Shown here: positions 50,424-60,011 of the stretch, piece after piece
Position numbering within the stretch: the stretch's first letter is position 1
How the letters are laid out: each line of letters opens with the position of its first letter
Source: Rhodococcus qingshengii JCM 15477
Lineage (GTDB): Bacteria; Actinomycetota; Actinomycetes; Mycobacteriales; Mycobacteriaceae
DNA: 64,000 bases
NCBI RefSeq assembly: GCF_023221595.1
Contig: NZ_CP096563.1
Span: 1-64,000, forward strand
Direction of reading: 5' to 3'
Notes under the pieces: model-generated
What the model was told of the DNA's origin: nothing
Database searches by the model: none
What the model saw: only the letters and a program-made list of their open reading frames with translations
Translations under genes and position numbers: made by a program

Positions 50424-53281
50424 CCGTCACCGACTTCCCTCCCGGAACCCTCATCAACGCCCGCGGCCGCGACTGGCTCGTCCTCCCCGGAGCAACTGAG
50501 GGAACGATCCTCGCCCGACCCCTCGGCGGACGCGACGACGAAACAACCCTGCTGCTACCGCAATTCGACGATCCGAAAGCGGCAGTCTTCGACGCCCCCA
50601 CAGTCGAGGATCGTGGTGACGCTGCCCGCGCCCGACTGCTCCGGGATGCTCTACGGCTCTCCTTCCGCGTCACCTCGGGTCCATTCCGATCGTTCGCTCA
50701 GCTGGCCGTCACCCCCCGCAACTACCAGCTCGTGCCGCTGATGATGGCCACCGCACAGGACACGACCCGACTGCTCATCGCAGACGGTGTCGGTGTCGGC
50801 AAGACCGTCGAAGCCGGACTGATCGCCGCGGAACTTCTCGCGACCGGCGACGCACAGCGCCTCGTGGTTCTCTGCTCCCCGCAGCTCGCCCCCCAATGGC
50901 AGGCGGAACTGCGCAGCAAGTTCGGGATCAACGCCGAGCTGCTGCTGCCCTCGACGGTGAACCGACTCAAGGTGCCGTGGGGTTCGACCGTCTACGAGCA
51001 CTACCCGTACCTGATCATCTCCACCGACTTCATCAAACAGCGCAGCCGCCGCGACGAATTCGCATTGAAGTGCCCCGAACTGGTCATCGTCGACGAAGCT
51101 CACACCTGCATCGCGCCGAGTACTGCCGGGTCGAGTCAGGCCCACCAGCGGTACACGTTGCTCCGTAAACTCGCCGACGACCCCACCCGGCATTTGTTGC
51201 TGCTCACCGCTACCCCGCACAGCGGGGACGACGGGGCCTGGCAATCGCTTGTCGGGTTGCTCGACAACAGGCTCGGGGAGCTCCCCGCCGATCTGTCCGG
51301 ACCCCATCGTGACGAGGACCGGAAACTGCTCGCTCAGTTTCTCATCCAGCGTCAACGCGCCGACATCCGCGAATATTTGGACGAGGACACCCCCTTTCCG
51401 AAGCGAGAACGAGCCGAGGAAAGCTACAAGCTGACCCCCGAATATCGGGCCCTGTTCGACAAGGTCATGCGCTTCGCCCGCGAACAAGTCTCCGATCCGT
51501 CGCTGAACACGGTGCGTCAACGTGTGCGGTGGTGGTCCGCGATCGCACTGCTGCGCTCGATCGCCTCGAGTCCCGCAGCTGCCGAGCAGACCCTGCTCAA
51601 CCGCTCCGAACTCAGCGCCAGCGAAACGAAGGAAGACGCGGACTCCATCGCCGCCCCCCGCGTCCTCGATGTGGACCTCGACGACGCCGTCGAAGGCGAC
51701 GACACCGCCCTCGGCGCCGATACCTTCGACAGTGACGGACCGGACGGGTCGGCCCGCCGTCGACTGCGCGAATTCGCCGCCATCGCAAAGTCATTGAAGG
51801 GCGTCAAGGGTGATGCGAAGCTCAAACGCCTGATCGTGCTTCTGACGGAACTCCTCGTCGAGGGCTATCACCCGATCGTCTTCTGCCGATACATCCCCAC
51901 TGCCGAATACCTGGCCGAACACCTCGGCGCGGCATTGACGAAAAAACACCGCACCCTGCGAGTCGAATCGGTCACCGGCAACCTGCCTCCGGAAGAGCGG
52001 CAAGCGCGGGTCTCCGAGCTCACCGCTCACGACGGACCCAGGCTGCTGATCGCCACCGACTGCCTCTCCGAGGGAGTGAACCTGCAAGACGGATTCACAG
52101 CAGTGGTGCACTACGACCTCGCGTGGAACCCCACCCGACACGAACAACGCGAAGGCCGCGTCGACCGATTCGGTCAACGCGCCGATGTCGTCCGCGCGAT
52201 CACCTACTACGGCGTCGACAACGGCATCGACGGAGTGGTACTCGACGTCCTGATCCGCCGGCACGAACGTATCCGCCGCAGCACCGGGGTGTCGGTGCCG
52301 ATCCCAGTCGACTCGACCACCGTCATGACCGCGATTTGGGAGTCTCTCCTGTTGCGCGGCAACGAGACCGACCAACTCACTTTGGATTTGGGGTCAGCCA
52401 CCTCGAGTGCGGTCACCGATGCCGTGGACATGCAGTGGATCGATGCTGCGGAACGTGAGAAGGTATCCCGCTCACGGTTCCGGCAGGCATCCCTGAGCCC
52501 CGATGCTGTCGCCGAGACACTCGCCGACGTCCGACGCTCCCTCGGCGGCCCCGCCGACGCCGAAGTGTTCGTCCGTGACGCCCTGACCTTGCTCTCCGGG
52601 CAGCTGAGCGAGACCGCCGACGGGTTCTCTGCCCGCATCGACACCCTTCCGCCGGCGGTCCGCGAACAACTACCCCCCTCGAAGAAGCCGATCCTGCAGT
52701 TCCACCGGTCCTTCCCGGTCCCGGCCGGCGATCACGTGCTGAGTCGCACTGACCCGACCGTCGAATCCATCGCACGCTACGTCCTCGACGCGGCTCTCGA
52801 TCCCGAATTGCCCCCCACCCAGCGGCCCGCCCGCCGAGCCGGCGTCATCCGCACCACCAGTGTCGAGAAGGTCACGACACTGCTCGTCGTCCGATTCCGG
52901 CTCGAACTGATCATCCCCGGGGCCAAGACCACGATCACCCAGGTCGCCGAGGACGCCCAGTTCCTGGCCTTCACCAACAGTGGCGACACCCTGTCCTGGC
53001 TCGAGGAATCCGCCGTCGAAAACCTGCTTGCCGCACGCCCCACCGGAAACGTCGCGGACGAGCTCGCCCGCACCCAACTCGACCGAGTTCTGGGCCGCCT
53101 CGACGGCACCGTCGGCCACCTGACCAACCGAGGCGAGGCAATCGCTGCCGCCGCCGTGGCGGATCACCGCAAGGTACGTAAGAGCAGCAAAACCGGGATC
53201 AAGGGGCTACGAGCACGACTACTCCCACCCCCGGACGTCCTCGGCGTCTACGTCTACCTCCCCGATCGGAGCGCATCGTGA
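50420..53281 (+). CDS. SNF2-family helicase resembling DrmD
   Basis: 953 residues. A short N-terminal SH3-like part (FPPGTLINARGRDWLV) leads to a SNF2 ATPase: Walker A GVGVGKT (123-129), DEAH (225-228), LTATPHSGDDGAW, then the second fold with FCRYIPTAEYLAEHL, ATDCLSEGVNLQ and HEQREGRVDRFGQ. A C-terminal ~350 residues has no clear catalytic motif. This is the plan of DISARM DrmD. Start ATG overlaps the previous stop (ATGA) and its stop overlaps the next start (GTGA), so the genes are translated as a unit. Likely remodels or scans DNA for the methylase partner. Confidence 0.85.
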   Translation: MTVTDFPPGTLINARGRDWLVLPGATEGTILARPLGGRDDETTLLLPQFDDPKAAVFDAPTVEDRGDAARARLLRDALRLSFRVTSGPFRSFAQLAVTPRNYQLVPLMMATAQDTTRLLIADGVGVGKTVEAGLIAAELLATGDAQRLVVLCSPQLAPQWQAELRSKFGINAELLLPSTVNRLKVPWGSTVYEHYPYLIISTDFIKQRSRRDEFALKCPELVIVDEAHTCIAPSTAGSSQAHQRYTLLRKLADDPTRHLLLLTATPHSGDDGAWQSLVGLLDNRLGELPADLSGPHRDEDRKLLAQFLIQRQRADIREYLDEDTPFPKRERAEESYKLTPEYRALFDKVMRFAREQVSDPSLNTVRQRVRWWSAIALLRSIASSPAAAEQTLLNRSELSASETKEDADSIAAPRVLDVDLDDAVEGDDTALGADTFDSDGPDGSARRRLREFAAIAKSLKGVKGDAKLKRLIVLLTELLVEGYHPIVFCRYIPTAEYLAEHLGAALTKKHRTLRVESVTGNLPPEERQARVSELTAHDGPRLLIATDCLSEGVNLQDGFTAVVHYDLAWNPTRHEQREGRVDRFGQRADVVRAITYYGVDNGIDGVVLDVLIRRHERIRRSTGVSVPIPVDSTTVMTAIWESLLLRGNETDQLTLDLGSATSSAVTDAVDMQWIDAAEREKVSRSRFRQASLSPDAVAETLADVRRSLGGPADAEVFVRDALTLLSGQLSETADGFSARIDTLPPAVREQLPPSKKPILQFHRSFPVPAGDHVLSRTDPTVESIARYVLDAALDPELPPTQRPARRAGVIRTTSVEKVTTLLVVRFRLELIIPGAKTTITQVAEDAQFLAFTNSGDTLSWLEESAVENLLAARPTGNVADELARTQLDRVLGRLDGTVGHLTNRGEAIAAAAVADHRKVRKSSKTGIKGLRARLLPPPDVLGVYVYLPDRSAS

Positions 53282-56200
53282 GTGGGCTGTCCGCCTTCAA
53301 ATCCGTACGGACCGTCGGCACCGTCCTGCCGAGCGAGGCACTCACTCGGGCCGTTGACCTGCGCATGCCAGGCCAGAAGGCCGCCGACTACCAACTCCCA
53401 CCCGGAATGGCAGTCAATGCGGCCATCGCCCGCGGCTGGGAGGCGATGCTCGCAGCCCACCGCGAGTGGACCCAGTCACTCGATCGTCTGCCACCGGGAG
53501 ATCCGGCGACCAAACTCACCCGCGAGAAGTGGATGCTCCCGCTGCTCTACGAACTCGGGTGGGGACGCCCCGAGGTGGTCGGCGGCGGTCTCGACGTGGA
53601 ACCCGGGCTCGGGGAAACTGCTCCACCGCACTTCCCGATATCCCACCGCCTGACCTGGCCCAACTCCACACAACCCACAGTGTGGGTGCCGTTGCACCTG
53701 CTGGGTGCCGGTGTCTCGCTCGACAGCAGAACCGAGGGTGTGACCGCGAGGGCACCCCAGTCGATGGTGCAGGACTACCTCAACCGCGAGGACCGCGCAT
53801 TGTGGGCAGTGCTGTCCAACGGTCGATCGCTGCGACTGCTGCGCGACGCATCGACACTGGCCAAACAGTCCTACGTCGAGTTCGACCTCGACGACATCTT
53901 CACCAATCAGCGCTACGCAGATTTCCGGCTTCTCTTCCTCACCGCTCACGCGAGCAGATTCGCCCCACTCTTCGAAAGTCCCGCAACGGAACTGGCCGAG
54001 AGTGACATCGAACCTGCGGACTCCGGGCTCAAACCAGAGGACTGCTGGCTCGAAACCTGGCGCACCACCGCGATCGAAGACGGCGCTCGGGCACTACTCA
54101 CCCTTCAGCAAGGCGTCGCGACCGCATTGCAACACCTCGGAACAGGCTTCGTGAGCCACCCGGCGAACACTGCACTCCGCGACACCCTCGCGCACGCCCA
54201 GGACGCCGACCGCGACCTGCACCGCGCACTACTGCGCATCGCTTACCGGCTCATCGTCCTGTTCGTCGCCGAAGACCGGGACCTACTCCACACCCTGTCC
54301 ACCGAATCCGATGCCCGTGTGCTTTACACCGAGCACTTTTCCACAGCACGATTGCGCCGCATGGCCAGCACACGGGGCGGTAGCCGCCACACCGATCTGT
54401 GGGAAGCACACCAAATCGTCACCGACGCCCTCTCCGGCGAAGGGCTACCGGTACTCGGGCTGAACGGATTGGGCGCGACTCTGTTCGCGCGCGAGAACCT
54501 CAGCGTGCTCGGAGGCGCGAAACTACCCAACAACAGTTTCCTGGCCGCCATCAAAGCTTTGGCCGAGATCGACGACCCGGCAACAGGTACCCCACGGCCG
54601 GTCGACTACCGCAACCTCGACAGCGAAGAACTCGGCGGAATGTACGAGGGGTTGCTGGCTTTCACTCCCCGCTACGACGCCGCGGCCCGTACATTCAGCC
54701 TCGAGATCGCCGCCGGTAACGACCGCAAGAAGTCCGGCTCCTACTACACCCCTTCCGATCTCATCGCACTCGTCCTCGACGAGGCACTCAACCCGCTGAT
54801 CGACGAAGCCATGCGCACACCCGACCCGGAAGCGGCGCTACTTGCTCTCACCGTCGTGGACCCGGCAGTAGGCTCAGGCCATTTCGTTGTCGCCGCGGCC
54901 CGCCGTCTGGCCGCAGCCGTCGCCACGGTGCGCACAGGAGACACCGAACCCAACCCGATCGACCTACGGGCCGCCACCGCCGATGTCATCGAACGCTGCA
55001 TCTACGGTGTCGACCTCAACGATCTCGCCATCGAGATCACCAAAGTCGCCCTCTGGCTCGAAGCCTTCGACGCACAGCGGCCCTTCCCGTTCCTCGACGC
55101 ACACTTCAAGGTCGGCAACGCACTCCTCGGCACCACCCCGGAACTGTTGCGCCACAACATCCCCGACACAGCATTCACTGCTCTCGGCGACGACGACAAA
55201 CAATGGACCAGCAAACTCAAAGCCCGCAACAAAGCCGAACGCGCCGCGAACGAGGACCAGCTGACCTTCAGCTTCGGGCCGGAAACCTTGAACGTCGAGA
55301 CCACGAAGTTCACCAAAGCAGCACGCGAAGCTGACACCGGCCGCGCCGCCGACCTCAGGCGAATGCGGGCCCGAGCCGATGCATGGCGCACTCTCGAAGC
55401 AGACCCCGACCTTGTTGCTGCGAAACTAGCAGCCGACGCCTGGTGTGCCGCATTCGTTCAACCCAAGACGAAAACGGTGGGACCGCAACCGGAGAACTTC
55501 GCGTCCTCCGGGCAGGGCATCACCCACAACACTCTCCGGAACATCGTCGAAAACCCTGACGTCGTTCCCGAAACTATCGTCCCATCGGTGCGGAAGCTTG
55601 CTCGCCAATACCGTTTCTTCCACTGGCACCTAGAATTCCCCGGGATCTTCACCGTCCCCGACGACGGCACCGCAGCCGACCCAGAAACGGGTTGGACCGG
55701 CGGGTTTTCTTGCGTCGTCGGCAACCCGCCGTGGGAACGCGTGAAGATCCAGGACAAGGAATTCTTCACCAACATCGGCCGTATCGATATTGCCGACTCG
55801 AAGACAGCGGCCCTCCGCAAGAAGATGATCGACGCGCTCGCCGAACAAGACCCAAACCTGCACCAGGCCTACCATGATGTGCTCCGGCAATCCGACGGCA
55901 CCACTCACCTCCTATTGCGTGGTGGACGCTACCCGCTTACAGGTCAAGGCGACGTCAATACCTATAGCGTGTTCGCCGAAACTATGCGCACCATCACCGC
56001 GCCCGACGGGACCGCCGGAGTCATCACTCCCACCGGACTCGCCACCGACAAGACAACCGCACCCTTCTTCTCCGACACGCTCAGCAGTGAACGGCTCCTT
56101 GCGTTTTATGATTTCGAGAACGAAGCAAAGATCTTCGCTGGTGTGCACAATCAGTTTCGGTTCGCCATCACGGCAATGTCCGGCAGCAGACGCACAGCAG

Positions 56201-57390
56201 CACGTGCCAGGTTCGCCTTCTATACTCGCTACCTGTCTGACGTGGCTGCCAGGCGCTTCGACCTTTCGCCTAGCGAGGTGAAACTGTTGAATCCCAATAC
56301 AGGAACTGTTCCAATTTTCCGCACCCGTATCGACGCCGACATCACCCTCGGCATCTACCGCCGTCACCCCGCGCTCATCCGAGACGACGCACCCGACGGA
56401 AACCCCTGGGGCCTGAGCTTCACGCGACTCTTCGACATGGCTAACGACTCGGGACTGTTCCACCAGCCGGAGGACCTGGCCGACGCAGAATTCAACGGAT
56501 GGTCCTACGAACGAGATGACCGTGAGTATGTGCCCCTGTACGAGGCGAAAATGCTCAGCCACTTCGACCACCGCTTCTCCACCTACCGCGATGCAACCCA
56601 GGCCAATTTAAATAAAGGAACCCTGCCGCGGCTGGATGACGACCAGCATCAGGACCCTAGCCTCGAGCCCCTCGCCCGTTATTGGATAGACAGACCCAAA
56701 GTCGCAGAGGCGCTTCACGAGAAATGGGACCGGCAGTGGTTGCTCGGCTGGCGCGACATTACCAACGCAAGTAATCAGCGCACGTTCGTTCCCTCAGCGC
56801 TCCCGGCTTCTGCGGTGGGTGATAAGTTTCTGCTGGCTTTCCCTAAGAACAGTGCGCATGGCCCGCTACTTCACACAGTGTGGTCAACCCTCGCTTTTGA
56901 CTACGTTGCGAGGCAGAAGATCAGTGGAACCGGGATGAAGTACTTCATCGTCAAACAGCTCGCATGCCCTACCCCGTCCATCTTCGAGGAACGCGCTGCT
57001 TGGCAATCGGAAAGGTCTCTCGCTGCGTGGGTTACCCCATACATTCTCGAACTGTCGTATGCATCATGGCGCATACGGCCCTACGCGCAGGAGATGGGCG
57101 ACAACGGCGCACCGTTCCACTGGGATCCCGAGCGCCGATCATTGCTCCGGGCTGACCTTGACGCGGCATTCCTCCACGTCTACGGCCTCACCCGATCAGA
57201 ATCTGAGCACGTTCTCGACTCATTCCCCGTTGTCCGTAAATACGAGGAGCGCGATCACGGCGAATACCGCACCCGTCGTTTAGTCCTGGAAGCCTACGAC
57301 CGAATGGCGACCGCGATCGCCCGAGGCGGAACAGGTTGGGAATCGTTGGCCGAGGTTCCGGCAGGAGAAGGGCCTCGCCATGCCGGATGA
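53278..57390 (+). CDS. Large class I adenine-specific DNA methylase (Eco57I/DrmMI type)
   Basis: 1370 residues. The N-terminal ~500 residues include segments common to type I/IIG enzymes (LSNGRSLRLLRD, YVEFDLDDIF, ADFRLLFLTAHASRF) but no visible ExK nuclease motif. The methylase core starts at KKSGSYYTPSDL, with motif I DPAVGSGHF (528-536) and motif IV NPPW (816-819), so it should methylate N6 of adenine. The remainder is likely the recognition part. Part of the last third is AT-richer (for example around DNA 56610). Relatives are DrmMI of DISARM and PglX of BREX. Coupled to both neighbours. Confidence 0.88.
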   Translation: MSGLSAFKSVRTVGTVLPSEALTRAVDLRMPGQKAADYQLPPGMAVNAAIARGWEAMLAAHREWTQSLDRLPPGDPATKLTREKWMLPLLYELGWGRPEVVGGGLDVEPGLGETAPPHFPISHRLTWPNSTQPTVWVPLHLLGAGVSLDSRTEGVTARAPQSMVQDYLNREDRALWAVLSNGRSLRLLRDASTLAKQSYVEFDLDDIFTNQRYADFRLLFLTAHASRFAPLFESPATELAESDIEPADSGLKPEDCWLETWRTTAIEDGARALLTLQQGVATALQHLGTGFVSHPANTALRDTLAHAQDADRDLHRALLRIAYRLIVLFVAEDRDLLHTLSTESDARVLYTEHFSTARLRRMASTRGGSRHTDLWEAHQIVTDALSGEGLPVLGLNGLGATLFARENLSVLGGAKLPNNSFLAAIKALAEIDDPATGTPRPVDYRNLDSEELGGMYEGLLAFTPRYDAAARTFSLEIAAGNDRKKSGSYYTPSDLIALVLDEALNPLIDEAMRTPDPEAALLALTVVDPAVGSGHFVVAAARRLAAAVATVRTGDTEPNPIDLRAATADVIERCIYGVDLNDLAIEITKVALWLEAFDAQRPFPFLDAHFKVGNALLGTTPELLRHNIPDTAFTALGDDDKQWTSKLKARNKAERAANEDQLTFSFGPETLNVETTKFTKAAREADTGRAADLRRMRARADAWRTLEADPDLVAAKLAADAWCAAFVQPKTKTVGPQPENFASSGQGITHNTLRNIVENPDVVPETIVPSVRKLARQYRFFHWHLEFPGIFTVPDDGTAADPETGWTGGFSCVVGNPPWERVKIQDKEFFTNIGRIDIADSKTAALRKKMIDALAEQDPNLHQAYHDVLRQSDGTTHLLLRGGRYPLTGQGDVNTYSVFAETMRTITAPDGTAGVITPTGLATDKTTAPFFSDTLSSERLLAFYDFENEAKIFAGVHNQFRFAITAMSGSRRTAARARFAFYTRYLSDVAARRFDLSPSEVKLLNPNTGTVPIFRTRIDADITLGIYRRHPALIRDDAPDGNPWGLSFTRLFDMANDSGLFHQPEDLADAEFNGWSYERDDREYVPLYEAKMLSHFDHRFSTYRDATQANLNKGTLPRLDDDQHQDPSLEPLARYWIDRPKVAEALHEKWDRQWLLGWRDITNASNQRTFVPSALPASAVGDKFLLAFPKNSAHGPLLHTVWSTLAFDYVARQKISGTGMKYFIVKQLACPTPSIFEERAAWQSERSLAAWVTPYILELSYASWRIRPYAQEMGDNGAPFHWDPERRSLLRADLDAAFLHVYGLTRSESEHVLDSFPVVRKYEERDHGEYRTRRLVLEAYDRMATAIARGGTGWESLAEVPAGEGPRHAG

Positions 57391-59665
57391 ACAGGTACCT
57401 CAGGCGAGCGGAACCGCGCCGGAACTTGAGGTCGCATCTTCAGAAACTGGCCCCTCGAGTAGCAGGCCGCAGGGGCATCGAAGCCCAGGCATCATCGAGG
57501 AACTCCTCACCGCGATCCTGATAGACGGAGCCGATACCCATCCTGCTGTTTTGGTGGCAGATGGGCCGGAAGCCACGACGATTGAATCGCCCACACCCGA
57601 GGGATGGCCAATGCGATTGGTGCCCAACATGATCGAACTAGCAGCCTCAGCTAGCGAGGAACTCCAGGCAAGGCCCGTTGTACTGATCCCGCCGTGGGAA
57701 CGGGGTCAGCGGAACGGACAATACGATTCTTATGAGCAGGTCCTTCTGGACTGCGATCCAAGTCATGCAGAGTTTCCGCTAATAACTCTGATTCCGGCCG
57801 CCTGCCTCGATTCCCAACGCGGTGAATCCTTTCGAGAGCAACTGTTCACGCGATGGCATCCCACGGTGATCGCCTACGTCAAGGGTGGGATCGAAGGCGT
57901 ACACCGCCAGTTCGAGACTGCCATCCTGGTCTTGAGGAGACCCGAAGATGCAGCTGGTCCGGTGCGACTATTTGAAACGCCAAGACGACCAACGATGGAG
58001 TCTTCCGACGTAATCGAAGACTTTCGGCGACTCCTACGGATGAAAGGCGGTAGTCGGGACTTCGGCTACGTCCTTCAATCCGCCCCGGACAGTGGCGCAG
58101 GACTGGGCTTCCGGCGCAATGACCCCAGGATCGCAGCACGCAGGAAGCAACTAGCGGACTTCGGACAAGCAACTCGGCTCGATGAGGTATTTGAGATTCG
58201 CCCGCTCGGTATCAATCAAACGATGGCGAAAGCTCATCAGGTTGACCGCAACTTCGAGGGTGCGACCCGAATCCTGACAGGACGTGATATTCAGCGCGGC
58301 GGCCGAATCGCATTCGGCGACGAAGCATCGCTATGGTCGTCGGTAGAGTCAGAAGCGCGACTCAGAGCGGGCGATATCGTGATGCGTGCACTGCATATAC
58401 CTACCGTCCGTCCAGGTTTGGTGTGGGCCAGAGTCACCAAAGAAGACCTTCCGGTGGCGAGCAGCCACACCGTTCTCGTCCTTCGGCCTCGCGAAATGGT
58501 TGAGCCTGTCGTCGAGGACTTCATACTTCGGTTCTTGTCTTCGAGGCAGGCCACTGAACTTATTGACTTCAGGACAGCTGGGCTGTATCTGAATCGTAAT
58601 GATGTAGGCGCACTGCAGGTTCCGATCCCTGATGAGTCAATGCGCACGGCCCTTGAGTCGGTGCAGTATGCGCGTGATCGCGCGGGGGAATGGCAATCAG
58701 AGGCCAGTGAATTGCTTGATTCGATCTTCGACGAGGATACGGCCGCTGTATCGAAGAACCGAGTTTTGCGCGCGAGCCGAACCGTGCGGTGGCGTATCGA
58801 TGCCGCAGAAGCGATAAACGATTTCGGACACCAAATACGGACACGATTCCCGCATCCTGTCGCATATCGCTGGCGAGTTGCCGAAGCTCTGTTATCGACA
58901 GGACCTAATGCCGACGGCTACCGCGCAGTCCTCGAAGCGGCAGAGGTACTCCTTGCCTACACAGCAAATGTGGCGCTCGCGCTGGCCCACGCAGCAGGAA
59001 TCACTGCCGGTTCCATCGATGGGATTCGAAAAAAGCTTACCGCGGGCCAAGGCCCGGGGATGGGTGACTGGGTCGCTGTCCTGAATGAGATCACTGGAAA
59101 AGGGTTTACCGCACTCGATGAGCGATTCGGTATCCCAGAGATTCGTGAGTTCTTCGCGCACTCCGACGTTCGCGATGCGCAGCGCTGGCTCAGCGCACGA
59201 CGCAACGACGAAGCCCATCATCGCCGCGTCGATTCCATTGATCTACCTCAGGTGTGTGAGCGAGCAGTCCAGGAACTGCTGATTCTCATGCGAGCTGCGG
59301 AATTCATTGCCGACCTCCCGTTACTGCTGATCGTCTCCACCCAATGGGATTCGTTGGCGAGTAAAGGAACTGCTAGTTACCGCCAGTTGACGGGGGACCA
59401 CACCGTTGTACGGCAACAGACGATGAAGGTTACGGACTCGGTAATTGAGAAGGGAAGCTTGTATATTCGGGATTCTGACCATCGACTTCACCTCATGAGA
59501 CCGCATCTTATCGGCCGAGAATGCCCCACATGTCGAGACCTTTCAATCTTCCACATAGACAAGATTAATGGCGGGATTGCGGTGCTAAAGAGCCTTGAGC
59601 ACGGGCATACCGTCGAGGATGCTGATCTACTTGAATCTCTAGCATTGGTGGGATTCGTCGCATAG
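57380..59665 (+). CDS. Decayed methylase + HsdS-like recognition region + HEPN-like protein
   Basis: 761 residues, fourth gene of the operon. Residues ~95-190 look like a methylase C-part without catalysis (VVLIPPWERG, LITLIPAACLDSQRGESFRE, FETAILVLRR). Residues ~255-420 resemble a HsdS target-recognition domain (LTGRDIQRGG, LRAGDIVMRAL, LYLNRNDVGALQVPIPDE). Residues ~520-640 form a helical block with RNDEAH (R608-x4-H613), a HEPN-type motif. The tail has CPTC (715-718) and His-rich ends. It overlaps the methylase gene by 11 bases. Lower GC than genes 1-3. Role inferred: specificity factor and possibly an RNase effector. Confidence 0.7.
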   Translation: MPDEQVPQASGTAPELEVASSETGPSSSRPQGHRSPGIIEELLTAILIDGADTHPAVLVADGPEATTIESPTPEGWPMRLVPNMIELAASASEELQARPVVLIPPWERGQRNGQYDSYEQVLLDCDPSHAEFPLITLIPAACLDSQRGESFREQLFTRWHPTVIAYVKGGIEGVHRQFETAILVLRRPEDAAGPVRLFETPRRPTMESSDVIEDFRRLLRMKGGSRDFGYVLQSAPDSGAGLGFRRNDPRIAARRKQLADFGQATRLDEVFEIRPLGINQTMAKAHQVDRNFEGATRILTGRDIQRGGRIAFGDEASLWSSVESEARLRAGDIVMRALHIPTVRPGLVWARVTKEDLPVASSHTVLVLRPREMVEPVVEDFILRFLSSRQATELIDFRTAGLYLNRNDVGALQVPIPDESMRTALESVQYARDRAGEWQSEASELLDSIFDEDTAAVSKNRVLRASRTVRWRIDAAEAINDFGHQIRTRFPHPVAYRWRVAEALLSTGPNADGYRAVLEAAEVLLAYTANVALALAHAAGITAGSIDGIRKKLTAGQGPGMGDWVAVLNEITGKGFTALDERFGIPEIREFFAHSDVRDAQRWLSARRNDEAHHRRVDSIDLPQVCERAVQELLILMRAAEFIADLPLLLIVSTQWDSLASKGTASYRQLTGDHTVVRQQTMKVTDSVIEKGSLYIRDSDHRLHLMRPHLIGRECPTCRDLSIFHIDKINGGIAVLKSLEHGHTVEDADLLESLALVGFVA

Positions 59666-60011
59666 AGGTGCACGTTCGGCGGCGAATGAGGGATGGTATT
59701 GAGCTCCGTCGGCTCGCCACCCGTTAACAGAGACGGATCGGTTGTCGACATTGTGTCCTCGACCTGACGAGTACGATCTACCTACGCGCTGCTGGTGCAC
59801 AGAGTCGATCGGCGAGGTCGGATCGATCCACGGGCGGGAGCTCTCGGGCCCCCTTGGCATCCGTGCGGCGTAGTCGATTTTGGCGCCGGTCGGTCATCAA
59901 CTTTGCCGATTGAAAGTGACTAGAAGCAGCCCGCGAACAATCTCTCAGCCACATTAAGGTGAATACACAGGATTCGTATGTGTCCGAAATGTCGTCCCCA
60001 TCGGGGACGCC
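59666..60011. other. 346-bp region at the right end of the island
   Basis: No gene is supported. It holds a short hairpin at 59993-60009 (CGTCCCC-ATC-GGGGACG), a possible terminator for the two convergent transcripts. No copy of the tRNA-Leu 3' end is seen here. Confidence 0.45.
59993..60009. terminator. Short hairpin between island operon and oxidoreductase gene
   Basis: CGTCCCC (59993-59999), loop ATC, GGGGACG (60003-60009), three bases before the stop codon of the leftward gene. No T-tract. Confidence 0.35.

Noticed and set aside
59666..60011. Second attachment site matching the tRNA-Leu 3' end
   Set aside because: No copy of the T-arm/acceptor sequence was found by reading this stretch; an integrase is also missing.
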